NCBI RefSeq assembly: GCF_027941955.1
Contig: NZ_CP115960.1
Coordinates: forward strand, 1,798,001 to 1,862,000
Length of the DNA stretch: 64,000 nucleotides
Direction: 5' to 3'
Source: Sphingomonas sp. 7/4-4
GTDB taxonomy: Bacteria; Pseudomonadota; Alphaproteobacteria; Sphingomonadales; Sphingomonadaceae
Each line of letters starts with the position of its first letter. The stretch's first letter is position 1. The notes below the pieces were generated by a model. That model was not told the DNA's origin, did no database searches, and saw only the letters and a program-made list of their open reading frames with translations. Below are positions 26,101 through 36,204 of this stretch, in pieces. Both the position numbers and the translations under genes were made by a program.

Positions 26101-28181
26101 ATGCCCCCGCAATCGCCAACATCCTCAACCGCATCGGCCTCAGCCGCGATCTCGCGCTCGCGGGCTCGGTCATCGCGATCATCGCGATGCTGATCCTGCC
26201 GATGCCCGGCTGGCTGCTCGATCTCGGGCTAGCACTGTCGATCACGATCGCGGTGATGATCCTGATGACTTCGCTGTTCATCGAAAAGCCGCTGGAACTC
26301 AGCGCTTTCCCGACGATCCTGCTGATCGCGACGATGTTCAGGCTGGGCCTCAACCTCGCCTCGACCCGGTTGATCCTGACCCATGGCCATGAGGGTCACG
26401 GCGCCGCCGGCGGCGTGATCGGGGCGTTCGGCGAGTTCCTAATGGGCGGCGAGGTCATCATCGGCCTCACCATCTTCATGATCCTGATCGTCATCAATTT
26501 CGTCGTGATCACCAAGGGCGCGGGCCGCATCGCCGAAGTCGCGGCGCGGTTCAGCCTCGACGCGATGCCCGGCAAGCAGATGGCGATCGACGCCGATCTC
26601 TCCGCCGGCATGATCAACGAGGAGCAGGCGCGCGAGCGCCGCGCCGAGATCGAGGCCGAGAGCGGCTTTTACGGCTCGATGGACGGTGCTTCCAAGTTCG
26701 TGAAGGGCGACGCGATCGCGGCGTTGCTGATCACTGCGGTCAACATCCTCGTCGGCCTCACCATCGGCGTCGTCTCGCACGGCGTGCCGATCGGCGAGGC
26801 GTTCCACACCTATACCGTGCTCACCGTGGGCGAGGGCCTGGTCAGCCAGATCCCGGCACTGATCATCTCGATCGCCGCGGGCCTGCTCGTCTCGAAGGGC
26901 GGCATCAAGGGCAAGACCGGCACGACCCTGGGCGATCAGCTCGGTCGCTATCCCAAGGCCTTCGGCATGGTCGCGTTCCTGATGGGCGCGCTGGCGTTGA
27001 TGCCGGGCCTGCCCTTCCTGCCTTTCGCCTGCTTCTCCGCCGCCGCCGGCTATGCCGCGTGGAAGATGAGCCAGAACGCCCGGGCCAAGGCCGCGATGGA
27101 GCTTGCCGTCGAGGCGCAGCAACAGGCGCAGGCGGCGATCGTCGAGCAGCCCATCTCGCAGACGCTCGCGCTCGACGCGGTGCGCATCGAGATCGGCTAT
27201 GCGCTGCTGCCGATGATCAACGACGAGCAGCGCGAGCCGCGCCTCGATGATCAGGTCCGTGCGCTCCGCCGCCAGATGGCGACCGATTTCGGCTTCGTCC
27301 TCCCCTCGGTCCGCATCATCGACAATATGGGCCTCAAGCCCAACGAATATGTCATCACGATCAAGGAGACCGAGGCCGCGCGCGGCGAGATCCGTCTCGA
27401 GAAGCTGCTGCTGATCAATCCGGGCGGCGGCTCCATCGGCATGCCCGGCGAAGTGACCAAGGAACCGGTGTTCGGCCTCCCCGCTTTGTGGATCGATCGC
27501 GAGCTGCGCGACGAGGCCGGCTTCCGCGGCCTCACCGTGGTCGATTGCGGCACGATCATCACCACGCACCTGACCGAACTGGTCAAGGACAACATCGCCG
27601 ATCTGCTCTCCTACACCGAGACGCAGAAGCTGCTGACCGAAGTCCACAAGGACGCCGAGAAGCTCGTCGCCGACATCGTCCCCTCCAAGGTCTCGATCTC
27701 GAGCGTCCAGCGCATCCTGCAGAACCTGCTGGCGGAAGGCATCTCGATCCGCGACATCCCGACGATCCTCGAAGGCGTGGCCGAAGCCGCGCCGCTGACC
27801 GCCAATCTGACCCAGATGACGGAGCATGTCCGCGGCCGCCTCGCCCGCCAGATCAGCGCGTCGCAGGTCCGCGGCGAAGCGATCCCGGTGGTGACCTTGT
27901 CGTCCGAATGGGATCAGGCGTTCGCGGAATCGATCCTCGGCCAGGGCGACGATCGCCAGCTGGCGATGGCCCCTTCCGCGCTCCAGAAGTTCATCCAGTC
28001 GGTCCGCGAGACCTATGACCGCCTGGCGCAGGAAGGCGAGATCCCTTGCCTGCTCACCAGCCCGTCGATCCGTCCGTTCGTCCGCTCGATCATCGAGCGT
28101 GTGCGTCCCGCCACGGTGGTGCTGTCGCAGAACGAGATCCACGCCCGGGCCCGCATTCGCGCGCTCGGCACGATCGGTTGA
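26101..28181 (+). CDS. flhA: FlhA export gate protein, frame break at the start
   Basis: About 693 residues after correction. Hydrophobic helices fill the first 310 residues. The FHIPEP region is clear (ITKGAGRIAEVAARFSLDAMPGKQMAIDADLSAG... GFYGSMDGASKFVKGDAIA), followed by the large cytoplasmic docking domain. The open frame begins only at ATG 26187, inside the first membrane helix. ATG 26101 with one C added to the five-C run at 26104-26108 gives MPPAIANILNRIGLSRDLAL and the full helix, so that is the likely start. Confidence 0.93.
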
Positions 28182-28202
28182 GACCGCAGGCGCGACAACC
28201 GT

Positions 28203-28210
28203 CCTATAAT
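28203..28210 (+). promoter_or_regulatory. Flagellar box CCTATAAT before fliK
   Basis: It lies 40 bases before the fliK start, directly after flhA. An ATG formed by the last three bases of the box and following AAG is in frame with fliK but lies inside the box, so the downstream ATG 28251 is preferred. It suggests fliK-flgD can be transcribed separately from the fliF operon. Confidence 0.5.
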
Positions 28211-28250
28211 GAAGAAGCGGCCCCTCGCGGGTCGAGCAAGAGGCGACCGG

Positions 28251-29676
28251 ATGCAGATCAACCCCTTCGGCTTTCCGCTCGGCGCGGGCATGCAATCCGC
28301 ACCGGCATTGGGTGGAACCGGCCTCGGCTTCGTTGACGCGCTCGGCGTCGCGATCGAGGGCGGCACTCCACAGGTACGGACCGGCCTGATCGTCTCGGCC
28401 ACGCCGCCCGCCCATTTCGATGCGAAGCTGGCGCAGACGCTTCTCGCACAGGCGCAACTCGACACGCAGGTCAACCCGGCCGCCGTCATGCTGCCCGGCC
28501 TCCAGCAACCGACTTCGCTGTCGCAGCTGATGACTACTGCCGCCAAGCTGCCGACCGCGGAGGCGGCGCCCTTCGCCCCTCCCGCGACCGATACGTTGGT
28601 CGCCGATCCGGCAGGGCTGGTCGAGGCGCCAGAAGCCCCGTCCCCGCCCGAGACACCGATCACCTCCCAGGCGCAGGTCCAGCCCACCACGGCCAAGCCT
28701 GGCCCGCAGGCGCCAGCGCTCCCCATCGGTGCCGAAGCGCAGCCCGACGAAACGCTCGCGGCCGAAACCCCCATCGTCGCCAAGCCGACCGAAACCACCC
28801 CGACTCCGCGCAAGCCCCGGGCGGCTGTCGCCGAAGCCGACTCCGCGCAGCCGGTCGACGCCAGGGTCGCGGTGCCGGCCGAGTTGATCTCTGCCGGCAT
28901 GCCCCCAGCCCGCCGTGCAGCCGCAGCAACCTGCCCCACGCGAGACGATGCAGACAACGAACGGCGCCACCCCGTCGGTCGCGCGCAAGTCGGCCCCCGC
29001 CAATGCACCCGCAGGCAATACTACCCAGCCGGCCGCGAACGCCGCCACGCCATCGACCGCCGACTTCGCCAATGCCGTCGCGGCACGCGGCGATTCCACC
29101 GGCGGCGAGACCAATGCCGACGCGCAGGGCCAGCCCGATGCGCGCCCGGCAGGGCTTGCCCGTACCGATACCTCCGCCCCGGCCTTCCAGCCGATCCATA
29201 GCGCCGCCAACAATAGCACGCCGGCGAGCGCCCCCGCCGCCGAACCGGTGATCGAGGCCCGTGCCGGCCATCTCGGCCATTCGCTCGGCGTCGAGATCGC
29301 GCGCAAGGTCGAGATGGGCGAGGAAACGCTGCGCATCCGCCTCAACCCGATCGAGCTGGGCCGCATCGAAGTGACGCTCGCCTTCGACGACAAAGGCAGC
29401 TTGCAGGCCACCGTCCGCACCGAGAGTGCGCAGGCGATGGACCTGCTCCGCCAGGACGCACCCGATCTCGCCCGCACGCTCGACCAGGCCGGTGTCCGCA
29501 CCGACGCGCAGAGCTTCCGTTTCGAAAATCGCGGCGGCGACGGCGGCGGCCAGCAGGCCCAGCAGCAGGGCCAGCAGAATCGCGGCCAGTTCGCGTCGTC
29601 CGACGACGACGCGGCCATCGCCGAACCCATTTACCGCCCGATCCGCAGCGACGGGCAGGTCGACCTTCTCGCCTGA
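28251..29676 (+). CDS. fliK: FliK hook-length control protein, frame break in the middle
   Basis: About 475 residues. The N-terminal two-thirds are Pro/Ala/Thr-rich and poorly structured, as in other FliK ruler regions. The C-terminal Flg_hook domain has LRIRLNPIELGRIEVTLAFDDKGSLQATVRTESAQAMDLLRQD and a Gln/Gly-rich tail. One surplus C in the run at 28902-28906 (ATGCCCCCAG) shifts the frame; removing it joins ELISAGMPQPAVQPQQPAP to the rest. FliK is exported to measure hook length and triggers the FlhB switch. Nine bases before flgD. Confidence 0.88.
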
Positions 29677-29685
29677 GGAAACGCC

Positions 29686-30336
29686 ATGACCACTGTTACT
29701 TCCACGACCGCGCCCGACGCGAAAACCACCGCCGCCACGACGAAGATCAATGCCGATTTCGACATGTTCCTGAAGCTGCTCACCGCCCAGATGCAGAACC
29801 AGGACCCGCTCGATCCGATGGACACCGCGCAATATACCCAGCAGCTCGTCCAATATTCGCAGGTCGAGCAGTCGATCGAGCAGACCGCGACGCTCAAGGA
29901 GATGCTCGCGGCGTTCGGCACGCAAAACCTGATGCAAGCCTCATCGCTGGTCGGCGCGCAGGTCGAGACCAGTTCGGCGACTTCGGGCCTCAGCGCCGCC
30001 ACCCCGGCGCAATGGACCTGGTCGGCGACCCGAGACGTCACGTCGATGACCGCGACGATCAAGGACGATAAGGGCAAGATCATCGATACGCTGCCGATCA
30101 CTGCCACCGGCGCTGCCGGCGCCTTCACCTGGGACGGCACGACCAGCGCGGGCAAGAAGGTCGATCCGGGCCTCTACACGCTCGAGCTCGCCGGCGTGGA
30201 TGCTTCCGGCGCCAAGGTCGCCGCCACCGCCCATGCCTTCGGCAAGGTCAACGACGTCGAGCTTGAGAACGGCATGGTCAAGCTGACGATCAACGGACTC
30301 ACCGTCGCGACCAGCGATCTGCTCCGCATCGGTTGA
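29686..30336 (+). CDS. flgD: FlgD hook-cap protein
   Basis: A 216-residue hook scaffold. It has the signature FDMFLKLLTAQMQNQDPLDPMDTAQYTQQLVQYSQVEQ, then an FlgD Ig-like/tudor region (AGAFTWDGTTSAGKKVDPGLYTLELAGVDASG) and a normal end. It follows fliK with a GAGGAA site. It is exported and caps the growing hook. The transcript ends at the hairpin at 30372-30407. Confidence 0.95.
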   Translation: MTTVTSTTAPDAKTTAATTKINADFDMFLKLLTAQMQNQDPLDPMDTAQYTQQLVQYSQVEQSIEQTATLKEMLAAFGTQNLMQASSLVGAQVETSSATSGLSAATPAQWTWSATRDVTSMTATIKDDKGKIIDTLPITATGAAGAFTWDGTTSAGKKVDPGLYTLELAGVDASGAKVAATAHAFGKVNDVELENGMVKLTINGLTVATSDLLRIG

Positions 30337-30371
30337 GTCCCGACACACAAGTCACACGTGGCCCGAAACGA

Positions 30372-30407
30372 CAAAAGCCAGGCTGGTCTCCACCAGCCTG
30401 GCTTTTG
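30372..30407. terminator. Rho-independent terminator after flgD
   Basis: A perfect 15-base-pair stem CAAAAGCCAGGCTGG with CCAGCCTGGCTTTTG and loop TCTCCA. A-run and T-run on either side make it usable in both directions, between flgD and the convergent gene at 30443. Confidence 0.9.
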
Positions 30408-30442
30408 CGTTCGAGCCCCCGCTCGGAACGTTGGTGCGCGCC

Positions 30443-30790
30443 TCAGCCGTTGGCGGCAGGCATCAGCGCCGGCCGCGTATCGACGGGCAACTGGATCAGC
30501 GCGGCAGACCCGGTCACTACCGCGGGCGCGGTACGGACGCTGAAATCATCGAGCGCGCATCCGGCAATCGCGGCGGGCGCGGTCAGCATCGCGATGCAAT
30601 CGGCGATCGAGGGATCCTCGCGCGGGCCAAGCGTGTCGAGCACATCGGAAAGCGTCATCCCGGGAGCCTGCTGCGCCTTTTCAGCCGCCGCGCTCCACAA
30701 TGCGCGCGCATCCTCCACATTCAACGTCAGGGTCACCGTGAAGCTCTGTCCGGTGTTCGCAGGAACATGGCTGAAGTCGCGAAGATTCAT
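30443..30790 (-). CDS. Unknown 115-residue protein
   Basis: Start ATG 30790 (MNLRDFSHVPANTGQSF) is preferred over longer openings. The middle is helical (VEDARALWSAAAEKAQQAPGMTLSDVLDTLG), then a DPSIADCIAMLTAPAAIAGCALDDFSV segment with two Cys. I know no family. It is convergent with flgD and lies 126 bases downstream of the end of the gene at 30917, on the same strand. No flagellar box precedes it, so a flagellar role is unsupported. Confidence 0.55.
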   Translation of the reverse strand: MNLRDFSHVPANTGQSFTVTLTLNVEDARALWSAAAEKAQQAPGMTLSDVLDTLGPREDPSIADCIAMLTAPAAIAGCALDDFSVRTAPAVVTGSAALIQLPVDTRPALMPAANG

Positions 30791-30916
30791 GCGTGAAAGT
30801 CCCTTTTCATTTTGCCCCGAGCGTTTGGCCGTCCAATGCCTCAGCGGCGCCCCCAGCCACATTCCGGTGATGCCCCGATACGTATAGTTACCGGTATCAA
30901 TGACCCCCGTATGACC

Positions 30917-31318
30917 TTAGTGGACCCGCGCCTCCGCGCGACGCGCGAGTTCGCGCGCATGTGCCGCAACGAGACAGAGTTCGGCATAGAGGCGGTCCCA
31001 GAAGGGCGCCGGAATCTCGAGCTTGCTTTCGCCTTCCTGGCTCAGTTCCAGCGCCGCGCGGGGCTCCAGCCCCAGTTCGAAGCGCGTCCCGAAAGTGCCG
31101 TCGACATGCTCGTCGGGAAGCCCGTGCGGCACGGCGAGGCGTGCCGACATGATATAGCCGGCCAGTATGTCGGTACCGTAGCCGTCGAGCAGGATCCGGG
31201 GCCGGTCCTTCATGTCCGGGCGTTCGAGCACGACGAGCGCGCCCGTGGGATGCTCCTCCACGCTGACGCGAAGCTTGCCGCCAAAGGCGTCGGTGATTTC
31301 TCGGATACGTGGGAACAA
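30917..31318 (-). CDS. Unknown 133-residue protein with a flagellar-type box
   Basis: Start is TTG 31318 (MFPRIREITDAFGG), picked because AAGGAG lies seven bases upstream and the protein begins well. Content: a basic/Val-rich N-terminus, then PRILLDGYGTDILAGYIMSARLAV and a helical end (FWDRLYAELCLVAAHARELARRAE). No family recognised. Just upstream, CCATCTATAATGATGG (31335-31350) is a palindromic form of the flagellar box, 16 bases before the start, which places it in the presumed flagellar regulon. Confidence 0.6.
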   Translation of the reverse strand: MFPRIREITDAFGGKLRVSVEEHPTGALVVLERPDMKDRPRILLDGYGTDILAGYIMSARLAVPHGLPDEHVDGTFGTRFELGLEPRAALELSQEGESKLEIPAPFWDRLYAELCLVAAHARELARRAEARVH

Positions 31319-31334
31319 GCGATGATCTCCTTGC

Positions 31335-31350
31335 CATCATTATAGATGGA
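31335..31350 (-). promoter_or_regulatory. Palindromic box variant CCATCTATAATGATGG
   Basis: On the minus strand CTATAAT is flanked by CCATC and GATGG arms, a perfect five-base inverted repeat. It sits immediately before the ribosome site of the gene at 30917, so it could be a -10 element, an operator, or a leader hairpin. Confidence 0.45.
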
Positions 31351-31411
31351 TCAACCATTCGGTCGGCGGAGATGCGCGGATTTCGTTGCGCCCCTGACGG
31401 CCGCGCGCACG

Positions 31412-31446
31412 CAAAAGAGGCCGGGACGTTGCCGTCCCGGCCTCTC
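31412..31446 (-). terminator. Flagellin terminator
   Basis: Stem AGAGGCCGGGAC with GTCCCGGCCTCT and a six-base loop. Read on the minus strand it is followed by TTTTGC. It lies about 40 bases after the flagellin stop. Confidence 0.88.
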
Positions 31447-31484
31447 TCTGTCGTCAGGTAAGCTTCCAGGGTAAAAGCTTGACC

Positions 31485-32330
31485 TTAACGGAACAGCGAC
31501 GTGATGCTCTGCGGCGCCTGATTGGCGATCGACAGAGCCTGCACACCGAGCTGCTGCTTGACCTGAAGGGCCTGCAGCTTCGCCGATTCCTTGGCGAGGT
31601 CGGCGTCGACGAGATTGCCGATGCCACCCTCGATGGAGTCCGACAGCTTGCTCACGAAGCCGATCTGACCATCGATCTGGCGCGAAGCCGAACCGAGGGT
31701 GCTGAGCTTCTGCGACACGACCTTGAAACCAGCCTCAAGGGTGCCCTTGAGCGTGGTCGCCGCAGCCGCGTCGGCCAGGACGATGTCGACCGACGCATCG
31801 CCGCCGACAGCCGTATCGAAAGCGGCTTCGAGGTCGATGTTCGCAACGTCCAGCGTCGAGGTGCCCGAAGTCGACATCAGCGCCGAAACCTTGCCGGTTG
31901 CGGTAGCGTCTGTCTTCAGCAGGTTCGTACCATTGAACTCCGAGGAGCCAATGATCGAGTTGACCTGCTTGCGAAGGGCATTCAGGTCGGCAGTGATCGC
32001 CGTACGGCTCTCGGTGTCGAGACCGCCGTCCGAAGCTTCCGTGACCTTCGACTTCATCTGGTTCATGAGGTCGGAGACCTGCTCGGCACCGGCAACCGCC
32101 ACGTCAACCGTGCTCTTTGCACGGCTGAGCGACGAATTGACCGCCTTCAGACCACCCACGTCGCCGCGAAGCTTCTGGGCAATCGTATAGCGGGCGGAGT
32201 CGTCCTTGGTCGAGTTCACGTCCAGGCCGGTGTTGATGCGGCTCTGGGTCGTGGCCAAGCCCTTGTTCGTCTCGCTGAGGCTCTGGAGAGCCGCCATCGC
32301 GCCGATGTTGGTGTTGACAGAGAAACCCAT
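31485..32330 (-). CDS. fliC: Flagellin, short core-only type
   Basis: A 281-residue filament protein. The N-terminal D0/D1 segment (MGFSVNTNIGAMAALQSLSETNKGLATTQSRINTGLDVNSTKDD) and C-terminal segment (LVDADLAKESAKLQALQVKQQLGVQALSIANQAPQSITSLFR) are joined by a small insert, so the outer D2/D3 domains are absent, as in many alphaproteobacterial flagellins. An AAGGAA site lies just before the ATG. Only one flagellin is in the window. Its leader contains two hairpins (32354-32388), discussed separately, and FlbT at 51128 may act on it. Confidence 0.96.
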   Translation of the reverse strand: MGFSVNTNIGAMAALQSLSETNKGLATTQSRINTGLDVNSTKDDSARYTIAQKLRGDVGGLKAVNSSLSRAKSTVDVAVAGAEQVSDLMNQMKSKVTEASDGGLDTESRTAITADLNALRKQVNSIIGSSEFNGTNLLKTDATATGKVSALMSTSGTSTLDVANIDLEAAFDTAVGGDASVDIVLADAAAATTLKGTLEAGFKVVSQKLSTLGSASRQIDGQIGFVSKLSDSIEGGIGNLVDADLAKESAKLQALQVKQQLGVQALSIANQAPQSITSLFR

Positions 32331-32500
32331 GATATTTTCCTTCTTGGACTAGAGTCGCTTCTGCGACCCGGGTCGGAAGCGCCGACCCGCGACCTGGCGC
32401 ATGCGCGCCCTGCAAGTTCATCATGGGAAGATTTCCAGGAGGACCAAAATTCATCCGCGAATTTAAATGGTTAGCAGAAGGTTAACGATGACCGGCGGTC
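32331..32500 (-). promoter_or_regulatory. Flagellin leader and promoter region
   Basis: Two stems lie in the presumed 5' leader: GTCGC/GCGAC at 32354-32367 and GGGTCGG/CCGACCC at 32370-32388. Farther upstream TTAG-N7-TTAAC (32472-32487, plus strand) is one base off the CtrA consensus TTAA-N7-TTAAC, with a TTTAAAT next to it. No CCTATAAT box or GGCA-N5-TGCC repeat occurs here, unlike the basal-body operons, so the flagellin seems differently controlled. Confidence 0.45.
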
Positions 32501-32610
32501 ATGGCTTCAGGCCCTGCCCCGGGAGGATGCACCGCCGATAGTCGATCCGATTACAGCCTCGCCCAACGCATCGGCCTAGTTTTCCCGGCGATCACAGCGG
32601 GAGATGACGC

Positions 32611-33855
32611 ATGGATGTTGGAGCAGCTTCCAGTGCCGCCCAGGCCCGGAATGTTCCCGACACAGCCGGATCGGAACCGCCGCCGCAGCCGCGGCTGAAC
32701 CCGATCGAGCAGGGCGATCTCGCCGCCGGCCGGCTCCGCGTTGCCGAGGGGCAGGTCTTCTCCGGCACGTCGGACAGCGCACCGGCGACCCGTGACTGGG
32801 GCGATCAGCCACGCGGCTCGGGCTATCGCGAGGCGTTCGACGGCGCCGCCGCGCGGCTCGGCACGCGCGATCCGGATACAGTGAGTGCCGAGCTCGACCG
32901 CCAGCTCTACGGCACCACGCCGCCGGCGGCGAACGACGTCGCGGCGCCGGAGGCATCGAGCGACGAAGAAGGCCTCGGGTCGTTCGTCGAGGGCGCGGTG
33001 CTCGGCAATTTCAGCGACAATCACAGCTGGTCGGCCACGGGCGGCCAGGTGGTAGTCGGCTTCATCCCGGTCGTCGGCCAGATCGCCGATGCGCGGGATA
33101 CGATCGCCTCTGTCGGGCAGGTGCTGCGCGGCGAGGACGGCGGCTGGCTCAACCTCGGCGCCTCGATCGTCGGCTGGGTGCCGGGGATCGGGGATGCCGC
33201 CAAGGCGGCGATCCGCAGCGGCGGCAACCTCGCCGAAGCGGGTGTCGATGTCGGAAAGACGGTTGCCCGCAATGCCGACGAAGCCACGGAGACAGGGGCC
33301 AAAGTTGCCCGCGACATTCCGCCGAGCGCCAACGGCGTCCCCGGCGAGACGATCGCCCGCACCGCCGAGCGCACCGGCCTGCCGGAAAGCAAGGTCCGCG
33401 AGATTCTCGACGCGCCCAAGCCCACCCGGCCGGCACCCTCCACCTATCTCTCGCCCGAGCAGATCGCGGCGCATCTCAAGCCGTTCGAAGAGACCGGCGC
33501 AATCAAGTTCACGCCGAAGAAGACGCTCGACGATTATGGTACGCTGGGGCCGCCCGATGGCGGGTTCGTCGTCTCCCGCCGCGAGTTCGAGCAGCTCATC
33601 GAGGAAACCGGCGGCGATCTCGCCAAGGTCGAGGACAAGCTCCAGCTTCGTCCCGGCGAGTTGACCGACGGCAACACCGTGATCGCCTATATCGAGCCGA
33701 AGGACCTGCAGAATCTGCGCGTGCCGAGCGGCAACGAGCGCGGCGCATGGGATGGCCTGTGGGTGCCCGGCGGCTTCACCGGCAAGGGTGTGCCCGAGGC
33801 GGTCGTGGACCTGCCGGCCAGCACGCCTTATACTCCCGTCAAGCTGGGAGAATGA
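32611..33855 (+). CDS. Polymorphic-toxin-like protein
   Basis: A 414-residue protein without a signal peptide. Region 1-130 is Pro/Ala-rich. Residues about 145-205 form a hydrophobic pretoxin-like pair of helices (VVVGFIPVVGQIADARDTIAS, LNLGASIVGWVPGIGDAAKAA), a layout I know from polymorphic toxins. The last 130 residues (PDGGFVVSRREFEQLIEETGG, then VPSGNERGAWDGLWVPGGFTGKGVPEAVVDLP) resemble toxin tips at the ends of Rhs/CDI-type proteins, from memory. The next gene overlaps the stop and is small and acidic, as an immunity gene would be. It lies between flagellin and flgH; activity is unknown. Confidence 0.6.
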   Translation: MDVGAASSAAQARNVPDTAGSEPPPQPRLNPIEQGDLAAGRLRVAEGQVFSGTSDSAPATRDWGDQPRGSGYREAFDGAAARLGTRDPDTVSAELDRQLYGTTPPAANDVAAPEASSDEEGLGSFVEGAVLGNFSDNHSWSATGGQVVVGFIPVVGQIADARDTIASVGQVLRGEDGGWLNLGASIVGWVPGIGDAAKAAIRSGGNLAEAGVDVGKTVARNADEATETGAKVARDIPPSANGVPGETIARTAERTGLPESKVREILDAPKPTRPAPSTYLSPEQIAAHLKPFEETGAIKFTPKKTLDDYGTLGPPDGGFVVSRREFEQLIEETGGDLAKVEDKLQLRPGELTDGNTVIAYIEPKDLQNLRVPSGNERGAWDGLWVPGGFTGKGVPEAVVDLPASTPYTPVKLGE

Positions 33856-34097
33856 GGATGAAGCTCGTTTTCGGAGAGAAGATCGTCCCCGAGCCGGTGC
33901 GGCGCGAGAACGATGCCGACAATATCTGGGGCCCTGCCTGGCACGCCTCGCGCACCGCTGATGGCCATCTGCTCGAATATGCCACCGGCGACATGGCCGG
34001 AAACGACCGCCGCTTCGCGATCAGCGCGGAGGAATTCGAGCGGCTGCGCGCGGACCCGGATCAGTTCGACCCGATCATCCACGCGCACGGCGGGTGA
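33852..34097 (+). CDS. Small acidic protein, candidate immunity to the preceding toxin-like gene
   Basis: An 81-residue protein (MRMKLVFGEKIVPEPVRREND...) whose ATG overlaps the upstream stop (ATGA). The second half is acidic (RFAISAEEFERLRADPDQFDPIIHAHGG) and contains no membrane segment. The tight coupling and size fit an immunity partner that would bind and neutralise the toxin tip. No family recognised, so the function is inferred from position. Confidence 0.55.
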   Translation: MRMKLVFGEKIVPEPVRRENDADNIWGPAWHASRTADGHLLEYATGDMAGNDRRFAISAEEFERLRADPDQFDPIIHAHGG

Positions 34098-34153
34098 TGG
34101 CCTAGCCGAGGCCGGTGCCGCGCAGGCGGTGCTGATGCCTGTACGGTAACGAA

Positions 34154-34188
34154 AGAGCCCGTCCGATCGCTCGAACGGGCCCTTTTTT
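34154..34188 (+). terminator. Terminator between the immunity-like gene and flgH
   Basis: Stem GAGCCCGTCCGA with TCGAACGGGCCC (one mismatch) followed by TTTTTT. It ends the toxin-like unit and separates it from the convergent flgH. Confidence 0.85.
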
Positions 34189-34205
34189 CCCCGAAAGGTC
34201 GAAAA

Positions 34206-34958
34206 TCAGAACGGAAACAATGCGTCGTAGATCTGCTGGCCCCAGCGGGCCTGCTGCGCATCGGTGAGCTGACCCTTGCCGCCATAGATCACGCGCGCCT
34301 CGGCGATCTGCGAATGCTGGATCGAATTGTCGCGCGCAATGTCCTCGGGACGGATGATGCCGGTGACGATCAGTTCGCGCATCTCGAAATTGACGCGCAC
34401 TTCCTGCTTGCCGCGGATCATCAGATTGCCGTTGGGCAGCACCTGGGTGACGATCGCCGCCATCGTCATGTTGATCGTCTCGGAGCGCGCGGTGGTGCCG
34501 CCGCCCGAATATTTCGAGCCGGAGTCGGTCTCGAACACCTTGCCCGCATCGGCACCGACCAGCTTGGCGACCGGCGCGATGCCGAGCAGCCCGCCGAGGC
34601 CGCCATTCTCGGATCCACCACGCGTCCGCGAGGTGTTGTTGCCGAGATCGGCCTTGTCCTGGATGTTGATCCTGATCGTCAGGATGTCGCCCATCTTGCC
34701 GGCGCGCTGATCGCGGAAGAACGCGCCCGCGCCGGTGCGGAACAGCGAGGCGCTGGGCGCCGCAGCGGGCTGCTGCATCGCCACGCTGGTCGGACGACCG
34801 CGATCCGAAGGCATCGACAGCGACGCTTCGACTTCGGGCGTCGATACCGGGTCGATCCCCGAAAGCTTGGGCGCCTTGCCGATCTGCTGGAGGCGGCCCA
34901 CCGAGCCGCAGCCCGAGAGCGTGGCGCCGAGCGCTATGAGAAGAATGACCTTACGCAT
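34206..34958 (-). CDS. flgH: FlgH flagellar L-ring lipoprotein
   Basis: A 250-residue outer-membrane ring protein. It has a lipoprotein signal with lipobox LSGC (MRKVILLIALGATLSGCGS). The core shows SLFRTGAGAFFRDQRAGKMGDILTIRINIQDKADLGNNTSRTR and the family end MRELIVTGIIRPEDIARDNSIQHSQIAEARVIYGGKGQL. ATG 34958 is preferred to the TTG six bases earlier because AAGGGT is then well spaced. It is the last gene of flgF-flgG-flgA-flgH. Confidence 0.97.
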   Translation of the reverse strand: MRKVILLIALGATLSGCGSVGRLQQIGKAPKLSGIDPVSTPEVEASLSMPSDRGRPTSVAMQQPAAAPSASLFRTGAGAFFRDQRAGKMGDILTIRINIQDKADLGNNTSRTRGGSENGGLGGLLGIAPVAKLVGADAGKVFETDSGSKYSGGGTTARSETINMTMAAIVTQVLPNGNLMIRGKQEVRVNFEMRELIVTGIIRPEDIARDNSIQHSQIAEARVIYGGKGQLTDAQQARWGQQIYDALFPF

Positions 34959-34970
34959 GTTCAAACCCTT

Positions 34971-35398
34971 TTACGGTGCGGCGATCCGGACGGTGCCGGA
35001 GCCTTCGATCGTTCCATCGAGCGTGCGGTTGGTGGCGTTGGTCACCACCCGCACCATTTCGCCCTGCCCGCCGCCGTTCAGCGCGCGGCCCGAGGCCGTG
35101 ATCACCAGCGCGCCGCTAACGATGCGGATCGTCACCGGCTCGCCGCGCCGCACGAGCTGTGGCTTCATCAGGTCCGAGCGGCGGACGATGTTGCCGGCGG
35201 TCAGATTGCGCGCAGCTTCCATGCCCGATGCATCGTCGGCCGAAAGCGCCCCGCGGGCAGCTGCAGGCGCACGTGCCTCGCTCTCGAAGTCGCCGCGGTC
35301 GAGCCGCGTGCCCTTCTCGATCGGATGCGCGAGGACCGCGACCTGCACGTCCTCGACCGGACCGGCACCGAGCAGCGCCAGAGCGAGCAGCATGCCCA

Positions 35399-35399
<1 letters not shown>
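34971..35399 (-). CDS. flgA: FlgA P-ring assembly chaperone
   Basis: A 142-residue protein, shorter than typical FlgA. A brief hydrophobic N-terminus (MGMLLALALLGAGPV) acts as signal, and the SAF-like domain follows (VAVLAHPIEKGTRLDRGDFES... ARNLTAGNIVRRSDLMKPQLVRRGEPVTIRIVSGALVITASGRALNGGGQGEMVRVVTNATNRTLDGTI). It helps FlgI assemble in the periplasm. It overlaps flgG by one base. Confidence 0.92.
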
Positions 35400-36181
<782 letters not shown>

Positions 36182-36204
36182 TATTGTGCCTTTCTAAAGG
36201 GGTG

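Noticed and set aside
28209..28211. ATG at the end of the box as fliK start
   Set aside because: It lies inside the CCTATAAT box and lacks a ribosome site; ATG 28251 is better placed.
26439..29630. A 1063-codon open frame on the minus strand across flhA and fliK
   Set aside because: High-GC shadow of strongly supported plus-strand genes; its product is Arg/Asp/Gly-rich with no family pattern.
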